Assembly: GCF_014705945.2 (NCBI RefSeq)
Contig: NZ_CP061538.1
Location: forward strand, 2,343,676 to 2,407,675
DNA length: 64,000 nucleotides
Source: Rothia amarae
GTDB lineage: Bacteria; Actinomycetota; Actinomycetes; Actinomycetales; Micrococcaceae
Direction of reading: 5' to 3'
Of the stretch, positions 10,534 to 16,903 are shown piece by piece. A model generated the notes under the pieces. That model was not told the origin of the DNA. It was given only the letters and a program-made list of their open reading frames with translations, and searched no databases. The position numbers and the translations under genes are program-made. Every line of letters begins with the position of its first letter. Within the stretch, counting starts at the first letter, position 1.

Positions 10534-10572
10534 AGTTGGTGAAGATGCGGGTATTTTGCATCTTCACCAACT
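10534..10572 (-). other. Strong stem-loop between WXG100 and RDD genes
   Basis: A perfect 15-bp inverted repeat (AGTTGGTGAAGATGC, 9-nt loop, then its complement) lies in the 147-bp gap after the WXG100 stop. On the transcribed minus strand it is not followed by a clear U-run, so a classic terminator is doubtful. It is a good candidate for an mRNA processing or stabilising hairpin that keeps the abundant small substrate mRNA at a higher level than the downstream membrane genes. Confidence 0.7.
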
Positions 10573-10616
10573 GTTTTAAACCTTGCGAGATTTAAAGGAC
10601 TGAGCGCAGAGGAAGT

Positions 10617-10895
10617 TTATGCGCCGTCAGCTGCCTTGAAACGCTCGATAGTGTTCTTAAGGTCCTGCTGGAAAGCCTGCAGCGAAGGGATGAGCTGCTG
10701 TGCTTTGGTGTTGAAGTCCTGGTAGTTGGTGCCGAAAGCGCCACTGGATACCTCGGTGGAGAATCCGCCGTCAGGGGAGGTGAGGTTGTTGATGCGGTTC
10801 AGCAGGTTGGAGAGGGAGGTTTCGAAGTCGGATGCTGCGGTTTGCAGGTTGGTTGCTTCGGTTTCCATGGCTGCGTAGTCAATTTTGATAGGCAT
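10617..10895 (-). CDS. WXG100 family protein with AFG in place of WXG
   Basis: 92 aa, all helical, with the length and helix-turn-helix hairpin of ESAT-6/WXG100 type VII substrates. The first helix runs to about residue 38, the turn carries SPDGG, and the second helix ends in IERFKAADGA. At the turn, where the family has W-x-G followed six residues later by Phe, this protein has A53-F54-G55 and F61: Gly and Phe are kept and Trp is lost. The start used here is the ATG at 10895, because a purine-rich AGAAAGAG lies upstream; a longer frame begins at 10922 but has no support. It is the first gene of the locus and the likely secreted substrate or chaperone-like partner of EssC. Confidence 0.85.
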   Translation of the reverse strand: MPIKIDYAAMETEATNLQTAASDFETSLSNLLNRINNLTSPDGGFSTEVSSGAFGTNYQDFNTKAQQLIPSLQAFQQDLKNTIERFKAADGA

Positions 10896-10930
10896 GTGTG
10901 TTGCTCTTTCTATAAGGTGCAAGTTTTCTC

Positions 10931-10960
10931 GTTGAGATCGCCGTTAGCGACGATCTCAAC
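10931..10960 (-). promoter_or_regulatory. 5' leader hairpin or operator of the WXG100 gene
   Basis: A perfect 10-bp inverted repeat, GTTGAGATCG with a 10-nt spacer and its complement, lies 35 bp upstream of the WXG100 start codon. It could be an mRNA 5' hairpin or a regulator site. No -10/-35 pair of good quality was fixed close to it. Confidence 0.55.
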
Positions 10961-11391
10961 AAGGTGGTTACCGTTCGTACGCGTCTTAGGGGACGGGCAC
11001 AGAGTTACCCTAACAATTTGAGCAAGTGTATTGACTGATTAACAGGAATATTTCTGTTCTATTTCTAACCTTTCAAGGAACTTTTCCACAAAAATAAATG
11101 CTTCTTGAAAGAGGGAAAATTGTTTAGACTAGTCAGCGCAAAATAGAACCGTCTTGAAGAGCGAGTATGAAAATTTTGAGCTTGGGAACTCTAAAAAATA
11201 AGACAAATTGTTACGCGTAAATATTAATATGTCCAAGCTCTTTGAATACGAGATCCTCGGAAGGTTCGTCTGACTGCATCGCTAATTACTACACGTTGCA
11301 CAAGTTGCAGAGGGCGCTTGCTAAGGCAAGAGCTATGGATTATTTCCGGACAAATCGGGAAACTATCCCATGCTCCCTTAACAAGGTAGTT
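10961..11391. other. Intergenic region between type VII locus and accessory island
   Basis: No coding potential is visible here. It is AT-rich and probably holds the promoter of the WXG100 gene. Visible structure: a near-palindrome AACAGGAATATTTCTGTT (11041-11058), an 8-bp inverted repeat GAGCTTGG/CCAAGCTC (11178-11185 and 11233-11240) and a small hairpin built on CTTGC-taag-GCAAG near 11311-11324. None matches a site I recognise. Confidence 0.4.
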
Positions 11392-11703
11392 TCAGTGCTC
11401 CGCTTCGCCCAGTTTTGATCTGCCGCCGCTCCATTTAATAGGTTGAAAATCTATTTCTTGAGGCGATCTCTCTAGAATTTCCGATGGAGGATAACCTAGG
11501 GCGGTTGAAATATCAGCAAGACGCTCGACGGTAAGGCTGATGCGTCCCCATTCGGCTCGCACAATAGTATTTCTGCTGAGACCCGTTTTTTCTGCTAGTG
11601 CCTCTTGAGATAAGTGTTTCTCAAGGCGTAATTCTCTAATGTTTGCGCCTATGGTCCGTCGAATGGCTTCCCAGTGCGTCGGTTCGTTTTTCTTCGCCTT
11701 CAT
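11392..11703 (-). CDS. XRE-family helix-turn-helix regulator
   Basis: 103 aa. An HTH_3-type domain spans about residues 16-75: GANIRELRLEKHLSQEALAE, then TGLSRNTIVRAEWG as the recognition helix region, then LADISTALGYPPSEIL. The rest is a short charged tail. It is divergently transcribed from the membrane protein gene at 11790 and an inverted repeat lies between the two starts, so it probably represses itself and its neighbour. Such small XRE proteins are common in mobile islands. No Shine-Dalgarno is evident before the ATG, so the mRNA may be leaderless or nearly so. Confidence 0.85.
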   Translation of the reverse strand: MKAKKNEPTHWEAIRRTIGANIRELRLEKHLSQEALAEKTGLSRNTIVRAEWGRISLTVERLADISTALGYPPSEILERSPQEIDFQPIKWSGGRSKLGEAEH

Positions 11704-11739
11704 TGGGTTAAGTAGGCGCGATGTTACACTATTTGCACA

Positions 11740-11753
11740 TACCTAAATAGGTA
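11740..11753. promoter_or_regulatory. Putative operator between XRE gene and membrane protein gene
   Basis: TACCTA-AA-TAGGTA, a 6-bp inverted repeat with a 2-bp centre, lies in the 86-bp divergent gap, 37 bp from each start codon. Its size and placing fit an XRE dimer site. Binding is inferred. Confidence 0.5.
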
Positions 11754-11789
11754 CATGCTAAAGCTATTCACCCATCCCTGAGGAAATCT

Positions 11790-12335
11790 ATGAATATCAC
11801 CCACGGCCTTCTCGCAGGTTCCATCTTGGGAGTTCTCACCTCCGCCAAAGACTACAAACAAACCGAACAATTAGAGCAATGGGCGCAGCACCTCGGCGCA
11901 AAAGATCGAGATCTCATTCTCAATCACGAACCACTACCACCCATCCCCGAGCCAGCAAATCCAGGCGTGTTTATTTTCAAAAAATCTTTTCTCTGGCTTT
12001 ACGCCGGATTAGCAACCTGGCTTATCCCCACCATTTTGCTAAGTTTCATAGGAGCAACAGTCGGAGCAGAAGGCTTTGGTGCGATACTGATAGCTTTTAT
12101 TGGAGCTTTCATGGCCTTCTCTTTTTTCTTCTTTGGTCCAGTAGGAATAATTGTGGGTTGCATACTTTTCTGGCGCGAGAAACGAAGGAAGGATCAAGCG
12201 CTAGTGCAACACAGCATCAAACAGGGCTACCGTCAGATTTGGGAAGCAAGAGAAGATGCTCGCACCCAACTTGCAACGGGTCGTAAACCAATTCAGTACC
12301 TTGAGGCGATTGGGTTAAATCCTCAGCATATTTAA
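11790..12335 (+). CDS. Small membrane protein of unknown function
   Basis: 181 aa, not recognised. A soluble N-terminal part of about 65 residues (with an LPPIPEPANPG linker) is followed by two strongly hydrophobic segments around residues 68-92 and 96-128, then a basic cytoplasmic tail starting WREKRRKDQ. A ribosome site GAGGA lies 5 nt before the ATG. It is divergent from an XRE regulator and ends just before a strong hairpin. It may be the regulated partner of that XRE protein; the function cannot be read from the sequence. Confidence 0.65.
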   Translation: MNITHGLLAGSILGVLTSAKDYKQTEQLEQWAQHLGAKDRDLILNHEPLPPIPEPANPGVFIFKKSFLWLYAGLATWLIPTILLSFIGATVGAEGFGAILIAFIGAFMAFSFFFFGPVGIIVGCILFWREKRRKDQALVQHSIKQGYRQIWEAREDARTQLATGRKPIQYLEAIGLNPQHI

Positions 12336-12357
12336 ATATCAATAAATTTAGAACCAT

Positions 12358-12389
12358 AAGGATCCATGCTTGTTCAAGCATGGATCCTT
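12358..12389. terminator. Hairpin between convergent genes
   Basis: AAGGATCCATGCTTG, a 2-nt centre and its complement form a 15-bp perfect inverted repeat just after the membrane protein gene and just before the stop of the convergent HTH gene. The U-runs on both sides are weak, but the position suits a bidirectional terminator. Confidence 0.6.
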
Positions 12390-12728
12390 CTATCTATTGG
12401 TGTCATATACATGCAATCCTCGTAAACCGATAGTTTTTTCAATGTACGCCAAATCTGAAAGATGGAAGAACCTCTCCCCTCTAAGGTATTGATCGAATAC
12501 TTTTGCCTGGACTCGTTTTTGCCCCCTGGCAAGTTCCATCTGACTCATTCCCTTACTGTGCAAAATCATTCTTAACTCAACGATGTACTGGTGTTGCCAT
12601 TCCGCGGTTTCCCATATTGAAGAATCGGGTACACGTTTGTCTGTTACTGGAATCAGATTTGCGTCTATAAATTTGCCAAATTGAGTTGGGACTTCCAGGA
12701 CATCGCGGGGTTGAAATTGTCTTGGCAC
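12390..12728 (-). CDS. Small HTH (XRE-like) DNA-binding protein
   Basis: 112 aa starting at a GTG. The first half is not recognised. The second half (about 50-105) reads IVELRMILHSKGMSQMELA, then RVQAKVFDQYLRGERFF, then LSDLAYIEKTIG, a plausible XRE/Cro-type HTH fold with a divergent recognition helix. A promoter-like pair and several repeats lie upstream, so it may regulate itself. It sits in the small accessory island with two other HTH genes and a recombinase-like gene. A phage- or element-derived repressor is the best guess. Confidence 0.6.
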   Translation of the reverse strand: MPRQFQPRDVLEVPTQFGKFIDANLIPVTDKRVPDSSIWETAEWQHQYIVELRMILHSKGMSQMELARGQKRVQAKVFDQYLRGERFFHLSDLAYIEKTIGLRGLHVYDTNR

Positions 12729-12753
12729 GGCAGATTTTTCCTGACTTCTTATA

Positions 12754-12857
12754 TGCAGTCAACCCGTACTTACAGTGAGACTGCATTGTAGACTGCATTC
12801 TTGACTTCTCAAAAAGAGAATACATGTTCAGCATGCATTCTGCATTTTGAACATGTA
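12754..12857 (-). promoter_or_regulatory. Promoter and repeat cluster upstream of the 112-aa HTH gene
   Basis: On the minus strand TTGAGA (12807-12812), 16 bp, then TACAAT (12785-12790) forms a good -35/-10 pair. Just after the inferred start lies CTGTAAGTA (12767-12775 on the complementary strand), a half-site that recurs at the recombinase-like gene's promoter. GACTGCA occurs three times (12754-12760 inverted, 12779-12785, 12791-12797). A 10-bp inverted repeat TACATGTTCA/TGAACATGTA lies at 12821-12830 and 12848-12857. This density suggests a regulated promoter. Confidence 0.5.
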
Positions 12858-12936
12858 GTCAAAATTATGAAACGTCTGTTGGAAATGTTCTGATGAACCC
12901 ATGGACACTTATCTGCTACCGCACACGAGGAATTCT

Positions 12937-13218
12937 TTAAGACAAATCTCTCGGCCCCAACCAGAGCCTCCGATTGAACCCGCGCTCAGTCTTAGCGATC
13001 GTCAACGCATCCGGCCACGTCTCGCCTTTGAGAATGGCTCTAATAGTCATGTGATCGACACCAGTCAGCGCTGCCACCTCTCGCAAGGACATATCGCTGG
13101 TAGCTTCTGTCAGATTCAGAACGTAAATGCGAACGATCTCCACAGCGGTATTATCGGTGGGCATGTTCGGCCAGGAGCTGGTGAGCTCTTTAGGTTTGAG
13201 TCTTGGTTTTCTTCCCAC
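12937..13218 (-). CDS. Small conserved HTH protein
   Basis: 93 aa from a GTG. The C-terminal half is a clear helix-turn-helix: SLREVAALTGVDHMTIRAIL followed by KGETWPDALTIAKTERG and RLW. This pattern is familiar from small stand-alone HTH proteins of Actinobacteria. A long plus-strand frame covers the same bases, but its product here has no recognisable pattern, so the minus strand was preferred. The start is uncertain; a Met 18 codons further in is an alternative. It is divergent from the recombinase-like gene and may act on the palindrome between them. Confidence 0.65.
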   Translation of the reverse strand: MGRKPRLKPKELTSSWPNMPTDNTAVEIVRIYVLNLTEATSDMSLREVAALTGVDHMTIRAILKGETWPDALTIAKTERGFNRRLWLGPRDLS

Positions 13219-13251
13219 CCTGCAAAGTTTAGTTGGATAAGTGACATTTGG

Positions 13252-13300
13252 TTGAATTTATACCACTGCCCTCACTATGCTGTAAGTAATTACTTACAGC
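13252..13300 (+). promoter_or_regulatory. Promoter with overlapping 22-bp palindrome, recombinase-like gene
   Basis: TTGAAT (13252-13257), 18 bp, TATGCT (13276-13281) is a plausible promoter. A perfect 22-bp palindrome at 13279-13300, with core TGTAAGTAATTACTTACA, overlaps the -10 and the start of transcription, the usual place for a repressor site. The half-site TACTTACAG is also present at the same distance from the predicted start at the HTH gene promoter near 12770. Confidence 0.55.
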
Positions 13301-13305
13301 AACTT

Positions 13306-14274
13306 TTGGATAGCACTTTGAAAACTGACGAACAACAAGCCATCACCGCGTACACCCCCGCCCGGATACCCCCACAGCAATGGGTAAATATCAGAGAAAT
13401 GACTATCGAAGCAGTCACACGCTACCGGGCACACCACTCCAACTATAAAATTCGTGACCTCATGAATACCGCCTCATCCCTCATATACTGGGCCACGGAA
13501 ATAGCTTGCCTCCCCTCAGACCTTCCTGCCATTTTTCATCGAGATGTCATTGCCACTTTTATAGAACACCAATGTAACCATCTCACCAACAACACCAAGG
13601 TCACCCGCCGGTCGCTACTCATTCGCATGTCCGAAGCAATCACGCCTCACCCCCAGAAAGTAACGCGCCTTAAACCCCTCTCGAAAGACCAGCCTTCAGC
13701 ACCATATAACTCAGCAGAAGTCATGGACCTGAGAGACTGGGCCATACACCAGAACCACCAACATACACGGATCAACCTTGCAGGAATCCTTGCCCTCTGC
13801 CTCGGTGCAGGTTTAAGCACACCCGATCTCCTCGACTTACGCGCCCAAGACATTGAACAGGATGAATACGGATACATCGTTCACATAAAACGTGAGGGAG
13901 CAAGGCGAGATGTTCCGTTGCTTTACCAATGGGAACCCTTGTTATCTCAAGTCCTAGAGCACCGCGACTCCTCCGCCTGGGTAGTTGGCCCCGGAAGAGA
14001 TGGGCACAACAAAAATTGGGTCTCGAACTACATCAAACGGCACCATCAACCCTGGAGGAAGTCGTATCCTTCAGTAGCCCGCATGAGACACACCTGGATT
14101 TTTCATCACATGGTTTCAGGAACACCTTTGGGTCCTATGGCCTATGCTGCAGGGCTTGAAACTTTCCGCACTATTGAGAAACTATTTCCTTTCGTTCCTG
14201 AACCATCCCGGGATTCCGTCCGGCACGCGTTGAGGCAAGCACCTTACAGCCCATTTACTGTGCCTACCCCCTAA
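13306..14274 (+). CDS. Tyrosine-recombinase-like protein, probably catalytically inactive
   Basis: 322 aa from TTG 13306; the start is uncertain (ATG 13399 or an upstream TTG at 13252 are alternatives). An N-terminal helical core-binding region is followed by a C-terminal domain with the fold pattern of phage integrases: ALCLGAGLSTPDLLDLRAQDI for the first Arg box and RMRHTW for the H-x-x-R box. In active enzymes the first box reads G-x-R; here it is GLS, so the first catalytic Arg is replaced by Ser. The usual LGH and terminal Tyr are also not seen (LETFRTIEKLFPFV in their place). It may bind DNA or act as a regulator. It neighbours a DDE transposase-like gene, which could supply catalysis, though that is only inference. 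Confidence 0.6.
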   Translation: MDSTLKTDEQQAITAYTPARIPPQQWVNIREMTIEAVTRYRAHHSNYKIRDLMNTASSLIYWATEIACLPSDLPAIFHRDVIATFIEHQCNHLTNNTKVTRRSLLIRMSEAITPHPQKVTRLKPLSKDQPSAPYNSAEVMDLRDWAIHQNHQHTRINLAGILALCLGAGLSTPDLLDLRAQDIEQDEYGYIVHIKREGARRDVPLLYQWEPLLSQVLEHRDSSAWVVGPGRDGHNKNWVSNYIKRHHQPWRKSYPSVARMRHTWIFHHMVSGTPLGPMAYAAGLETFRTIEKLFPFVPEPSRDSVRHALRQAPYSPFTVPTP

Positions 14275-14349
14275 ATCTGTTCGTCTTAAACTTTCCCGCG
14301 CCTAAAATTACCCGTCATTAGTCTCTATTGTTATGCCCGAGAACCAGTC

Positions 14350-14375
14350 AGGAGGTGACGATGCCCCATGTCTAA
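14350..14375 (+). promoter_or_regulatory. Strong RBS with a four-codon ORF overlapping the transposase-like start
   Basis: AGGAGGTG (14350-14357) is followed 3 nt later by ATG (14361), which opens a four-codon frame ending in TAA at 14373-14375. The real start ATG of the long gene lies at 14368, inside this minicistron and out of frame with it. An in-frame TGA at 14356 rules out an upstream start. The layout could throttle or couple translation. Confidence 0.45.
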
Positions 14376-16284
14376 AATATTTTCAGAGCCACACCCAGTA
14401 TTTCTACAAACAGCGGCTTCACCCGCCGATCTACTCATGCCCACTGGGACCAAATACTCTCCCAAAGAGGCGCTTAAACTAGCTCTTAGAATTTCAGAAC
14501 AATCCGGTATTAAAGACTTACTCTTCGACTGGAAGAAGAAAGATAGAGCAGGTAAAACAAGACCGGGGCGAGCTCCTTGGATTAGCGAATACCAAGTATT
14601 TATCCTCCTTCTGACCGTTGCTCTGACAGGACAGCCCACACTTATCACAAACGTCAAAGAATTATTGCTTGCGTTTGATCATGCCTGTTTTGAAATGCTT
14701 GGGGTTGCTCCTGTTCGGGAGCTAAATGAGGCAGAGATTCGAATTGAAAAACGCCGCCGCTCTACTCACCGGCGCGAAAGGACTCAGGGGAAACTTCTTG
14801 ACGCACAGCCAATCCTGCCTCCTCATATAGAAACGATGTATGACCGGATTTATCACTCCTACCGTCTCCTCACAAGGCTGGCGGACCCCCATCAAATCTC
14901 TCTCTATCGTCGTTACACCCGGGCAGAATGGGAAATTGTTAAACAGAAGTTACCGGCAACCGATAAGGAACATTTTGACCGCACTGAACGTGCACACATT
15001 CTTGCTGGACGTATCCTTCATGGAACGTTTTATTGCCTTCCACGCGAGGCAAGGCGTCGCATCGCTAAAAGCACCCCCATCCTTGCAGTAGACGGAACAT
15101 TTCTACCGGTGAAAGAGGCTCCTCTTACCGGCAAAAAGCTGTATGCGCCAGCAGAAGCTACCGCCGCTTATCATGTGCGCTCAGGCAACCATTTTGGTGG
15201 AGATTTCGATGATTACTCTAAAGCCCAACAGAAAACTAGCCAATCTGAGAAAGTGGGATTTGGTTATGAGCTACATCTCGCTGTGCTATCTAGCGATGAT
15301 GCTCCCAAAGTCGCTTTGGGTATGACTCAAGACAAACCAGGCTTCCGCTCCGGAGAGAACGGTTTCTACGCTGCCCAAATGGCTGTAAAAAACAACAATC
15401 TTGAACCCGGAATTATCGGTTCAGACCGCGAATACCCTTATTCCAAGCTCGAAAAATACCTTAGCCCAGTGCGAGCAATGGGATTTGAACCAATTTTCGA
15501 TTACCGGAAAGATGATTTAGGTCTCCAAGGTTCACATAAAGGATTCATCCTCGTGGAAGGATCTTGGTATTCCCCTTCGATGCCGCAAAAACTTATTGAG
15601 GCGACTTTTGATTACCGTGAACGCCGAAAAAGCGATCCACAACGGATTGACGAAAAGACCTACAAAAAACGCATCGCCATGCGTGAGCCCTACCGAGCCG
15701 TCACCAAAGAGCACCCTAACGAACAAGGCGTATGGCGCGCTCAGTGCCCGGCAGTGGGCGGCTCTGCCCGGCTAGTATGCTCTTTGCGGGAACCTCATGT
15801 AAAAACGGAGGGGCGTCACCTGCTGCCGGTCTTTCCGCAAATAACTAGTAGCACCGGGGAAGTCCCTGCTTGCTGTGAACAGAAAACTGTGACGTTTCCG
15901 AGTCTATTGCACCCTAAGCTGGAACAAAAATATGTCTTCGAATCCGAAGAATGGTCACTCATATATCGTTCGCTACGCGGAGCGGTCGAGTCCTTTAATA
16001 ACTCTGCTAAACGCGGTTCAGGGGCTGCAAAGCTGGGGGATTCAACTATGCGCCCTCGCCGCGGGTGGATTGCTCATTTTTTGTCTGCTCTGGTGGGTAT
16101 TGCTTCGGTGAATGTTGCAAAAATTTCCGCGTGGTTGAAGAAGCGTGGTTCCGACGTTGCCCAGGATGGGGGGATCCTAACCGTGCAGCCTCAGAAGCGT
16201 CCGCTACGTCGTCGTGAGCGTACTGCTGGTTTTACCCGCGGTGATGAACCTCCAGATAAGGTAAAGAAAGGGAAGGTTTCGTAG
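14368..16284 (+). CDS. Large DDE transposase-like protein
   Basis: 638 aa. I do not recognise a named IS family, but a DDE/RNase H-like core can be seen. ILAVDGTFLPV carries the first Asp (D242), IIGSDREYPYSKLEKYLSP the second (D353), and RSLRGAVESFNN carries Glu (E541), followed by RRGWIAHFLSALVGIASVN, which resembles the closing helices of transposases. An N-terminal helical region of about 230 residues and a basic C-terminal tail (RPLRRRERTAG) could bind DNA. No clear terminal inverted repeats flank it. A 9-bp direct repeat GCCTAAAAT lies on both sides (14300 and 16308). It ends in its own terminator. Similar single-copy proteins without an IS border occur in Actinobacteria, so mobility is not shown. 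Confidence 0.65.
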   Translation: MSKIFSEPHPVFLQTAASPADLLMPTGTKYSPKEALKLALRISEQSGIKDLLFDWKKKDRAGKTRPGRAPWISEYQVFILLLTVALTGQPTLITNVKELLLAFDHACFEMLGVAPVRELNEAEIRIEKRRRSTHRRERTQGKLLDAQPILPPHIETMYDRIYHSYRLLTRLADPHQISLYRRYTRAEWEIVKQKLPATDKEHFDRTERAHILAGRILHGTFYCLPREARRRIAKSTPILAVDGTFLPVKEAPLTGKKLYAPAEATAAYHVRSGNHFGGDFDDYSKAQQKTSQSEKVGFGYELHLAVLSSDDAPKVALGMTQDKPGFRSGENGFYAAQMAVKNNNLEPGIIGSDREYPYSKLEKYLSPVRAMGFEPIFDYRKDDLGLQGSHKGFILVEGSWYSPSMPQKLIEATFDYRERRKSDPQRIDEKTYKKRIAMREPYRAVTKEHPNEQGVWRAQCPAVGGSARLVCSLREPHVKTEGRHLLPVFPQITSSTGEVPACCEQKTVTFPSLLHPKLEQKYVFESEEWSLIYRSLRGAVESFNNSAKRGSGAAKLGDSTMRPRRGWIAHFLSALVGIASVNVAKISAWLKKRGSDVAQDGGILTVQPQKRPLRRRERTAGFTRGDEPPDKVKKGKVS

Positions 16285-16326
16285 ACCTCAAGTCCTTAGC
16301 TGGGCATGCCTAAAATGAGTTTTTTG

Positions 16327-16357
16327 ATGCTTTTCGCAGTGGCGAGAAGCATTTTTT
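16327..16357 (+). terminator. Intrinsic terminator of the transposase-like gene
   Basis: ATGCTTTTCGC, a 4-nt loop, GCGAGAAGCAT and then a run of T form a stem with one G-U pair, 42 nt after the stop codon. Confidence 0.85.
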
Positions 16358-16417
16358 ATTGCCCTGACCTGGAGGGAACCAGCTTTTAGTGAGCTTGGGG
16401 TGGTTTTTAGATACAGA

Positions 16418-16453
16418 AAAGCCCGATTCAGCTATTTTGCTGAATCGGGCTTT
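16418..16453 (-). terminator. Intrinsic terminator of tRNA-Leu
   Basis: A 15-bp perfect stem (AAAGCCCGATTCAGC, 6-nt loop, complement) ends in TTTT on the minus strand, about 55 nt past the 3' end of the tRNA. It abuts the island's last terminator, which faces the other way. Confidence 0.85.
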
Positions 16454-16507
16454 CATGGTCGTGTTTCTATACAAACGTTTTTTCTGCACGATACAAACGA
16501 CCCGCGG

Positions 16508-16591
16508 TGCGCAAGGGGGGACTTGAACCCCCACAATCTTGCGATCACTGGCACCTGAAGCCAGCGCGTCTGCCAATTCCGCCACTTGCGC
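16508..16591 (-). tRNA. tRNA-Leu (anticodon CAG)
   Basis: An 84-nt class II tRNA. The acceptor stem GCGCAAG pairs with CTTGCGC. The anticodon arm CTGGC-TTCAGGT-GCCAG gives anticodon CAG (plus-strand 16555-16557), reading CUG. A variable arm and the T arm with GGTTCAAGTCC follow. The discriminator is A; CCA is not encoded (CCG follows). A tRNA-Leu beside fhaA is a conserved actinobacterial arrangement, also seen in Mycobacterium tuberculosis. Its 3' end faces the accessory island, so it is a candidate integration site, though no second copy of the 3' end was found. A possible promoter lies at 16632-16662 (TTGGAC, 19 bp, TATAGT). Confidence 0.95.
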
Positions 16592-16903
16592 TCACTGTTT
16601 TCTGAACCAAAGTCAGATAACAACAAAGAAAACTATACACGGGAAATCAATAACCCGTCCAATTTACCCCTGATGCACTGACTCACAACAGCGAATAAAA
16701 CCTCTCCTTAACCTATTCTCCGGGGTTCTTTCAGGTTTTCCACTAGACTGGGTGCTGTACTGTGTGCTGAATTCTCAACTTAGATTGGGCAGTTTGTTTG
16801 AGAAAGTGAGAACTTAGCTCTCAGGTTATCCACAAGAAGAATGGCTATGCTGTTCAACTCATAGGTTGAGCATCTGCCCTGATACCACTCGAGGAGGCCA
16901 AGC
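16592..16903. other. Intergenic region with DnaA box upstream of fhaA
   Basis: This region holds the divergent promoters of tRNA-Leu and the fhaA operon. A perfect DnaA box, TTATCCACA, lies at 16826-16834, 70 bp before fhaA. In other actinobacteria this cluster lies near oriC, but no box cluster typical of an origin is seen here. The fhaA start is preceded by CGAGGAGGCC, a strong ribosome site. Confidence 0.6.

Noticed and set aside
12754..12857. A CRISPR-like repeat cluster
   Set aside because: The repeats are only 7-10 bp with irregular spacing and mixed orientation, which fits operators and not an array.
12901..13240. A long plus-strand frame extending the recombinase-like protein to 457 aa
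   Set aside because: The extra N-terminus has no recognisable pattern and overlaps a minus-strand gene with a clear helix-turn-helix; the promoter-like pair and palindrome near 13252-13300 also argue for a later start.
16592..16903. A replication origin near the DnaA box
   Set aside because: Only one perfect box is seen, with no box cluster or AT-rich unwinding region and no dnaA or dnaN gene.
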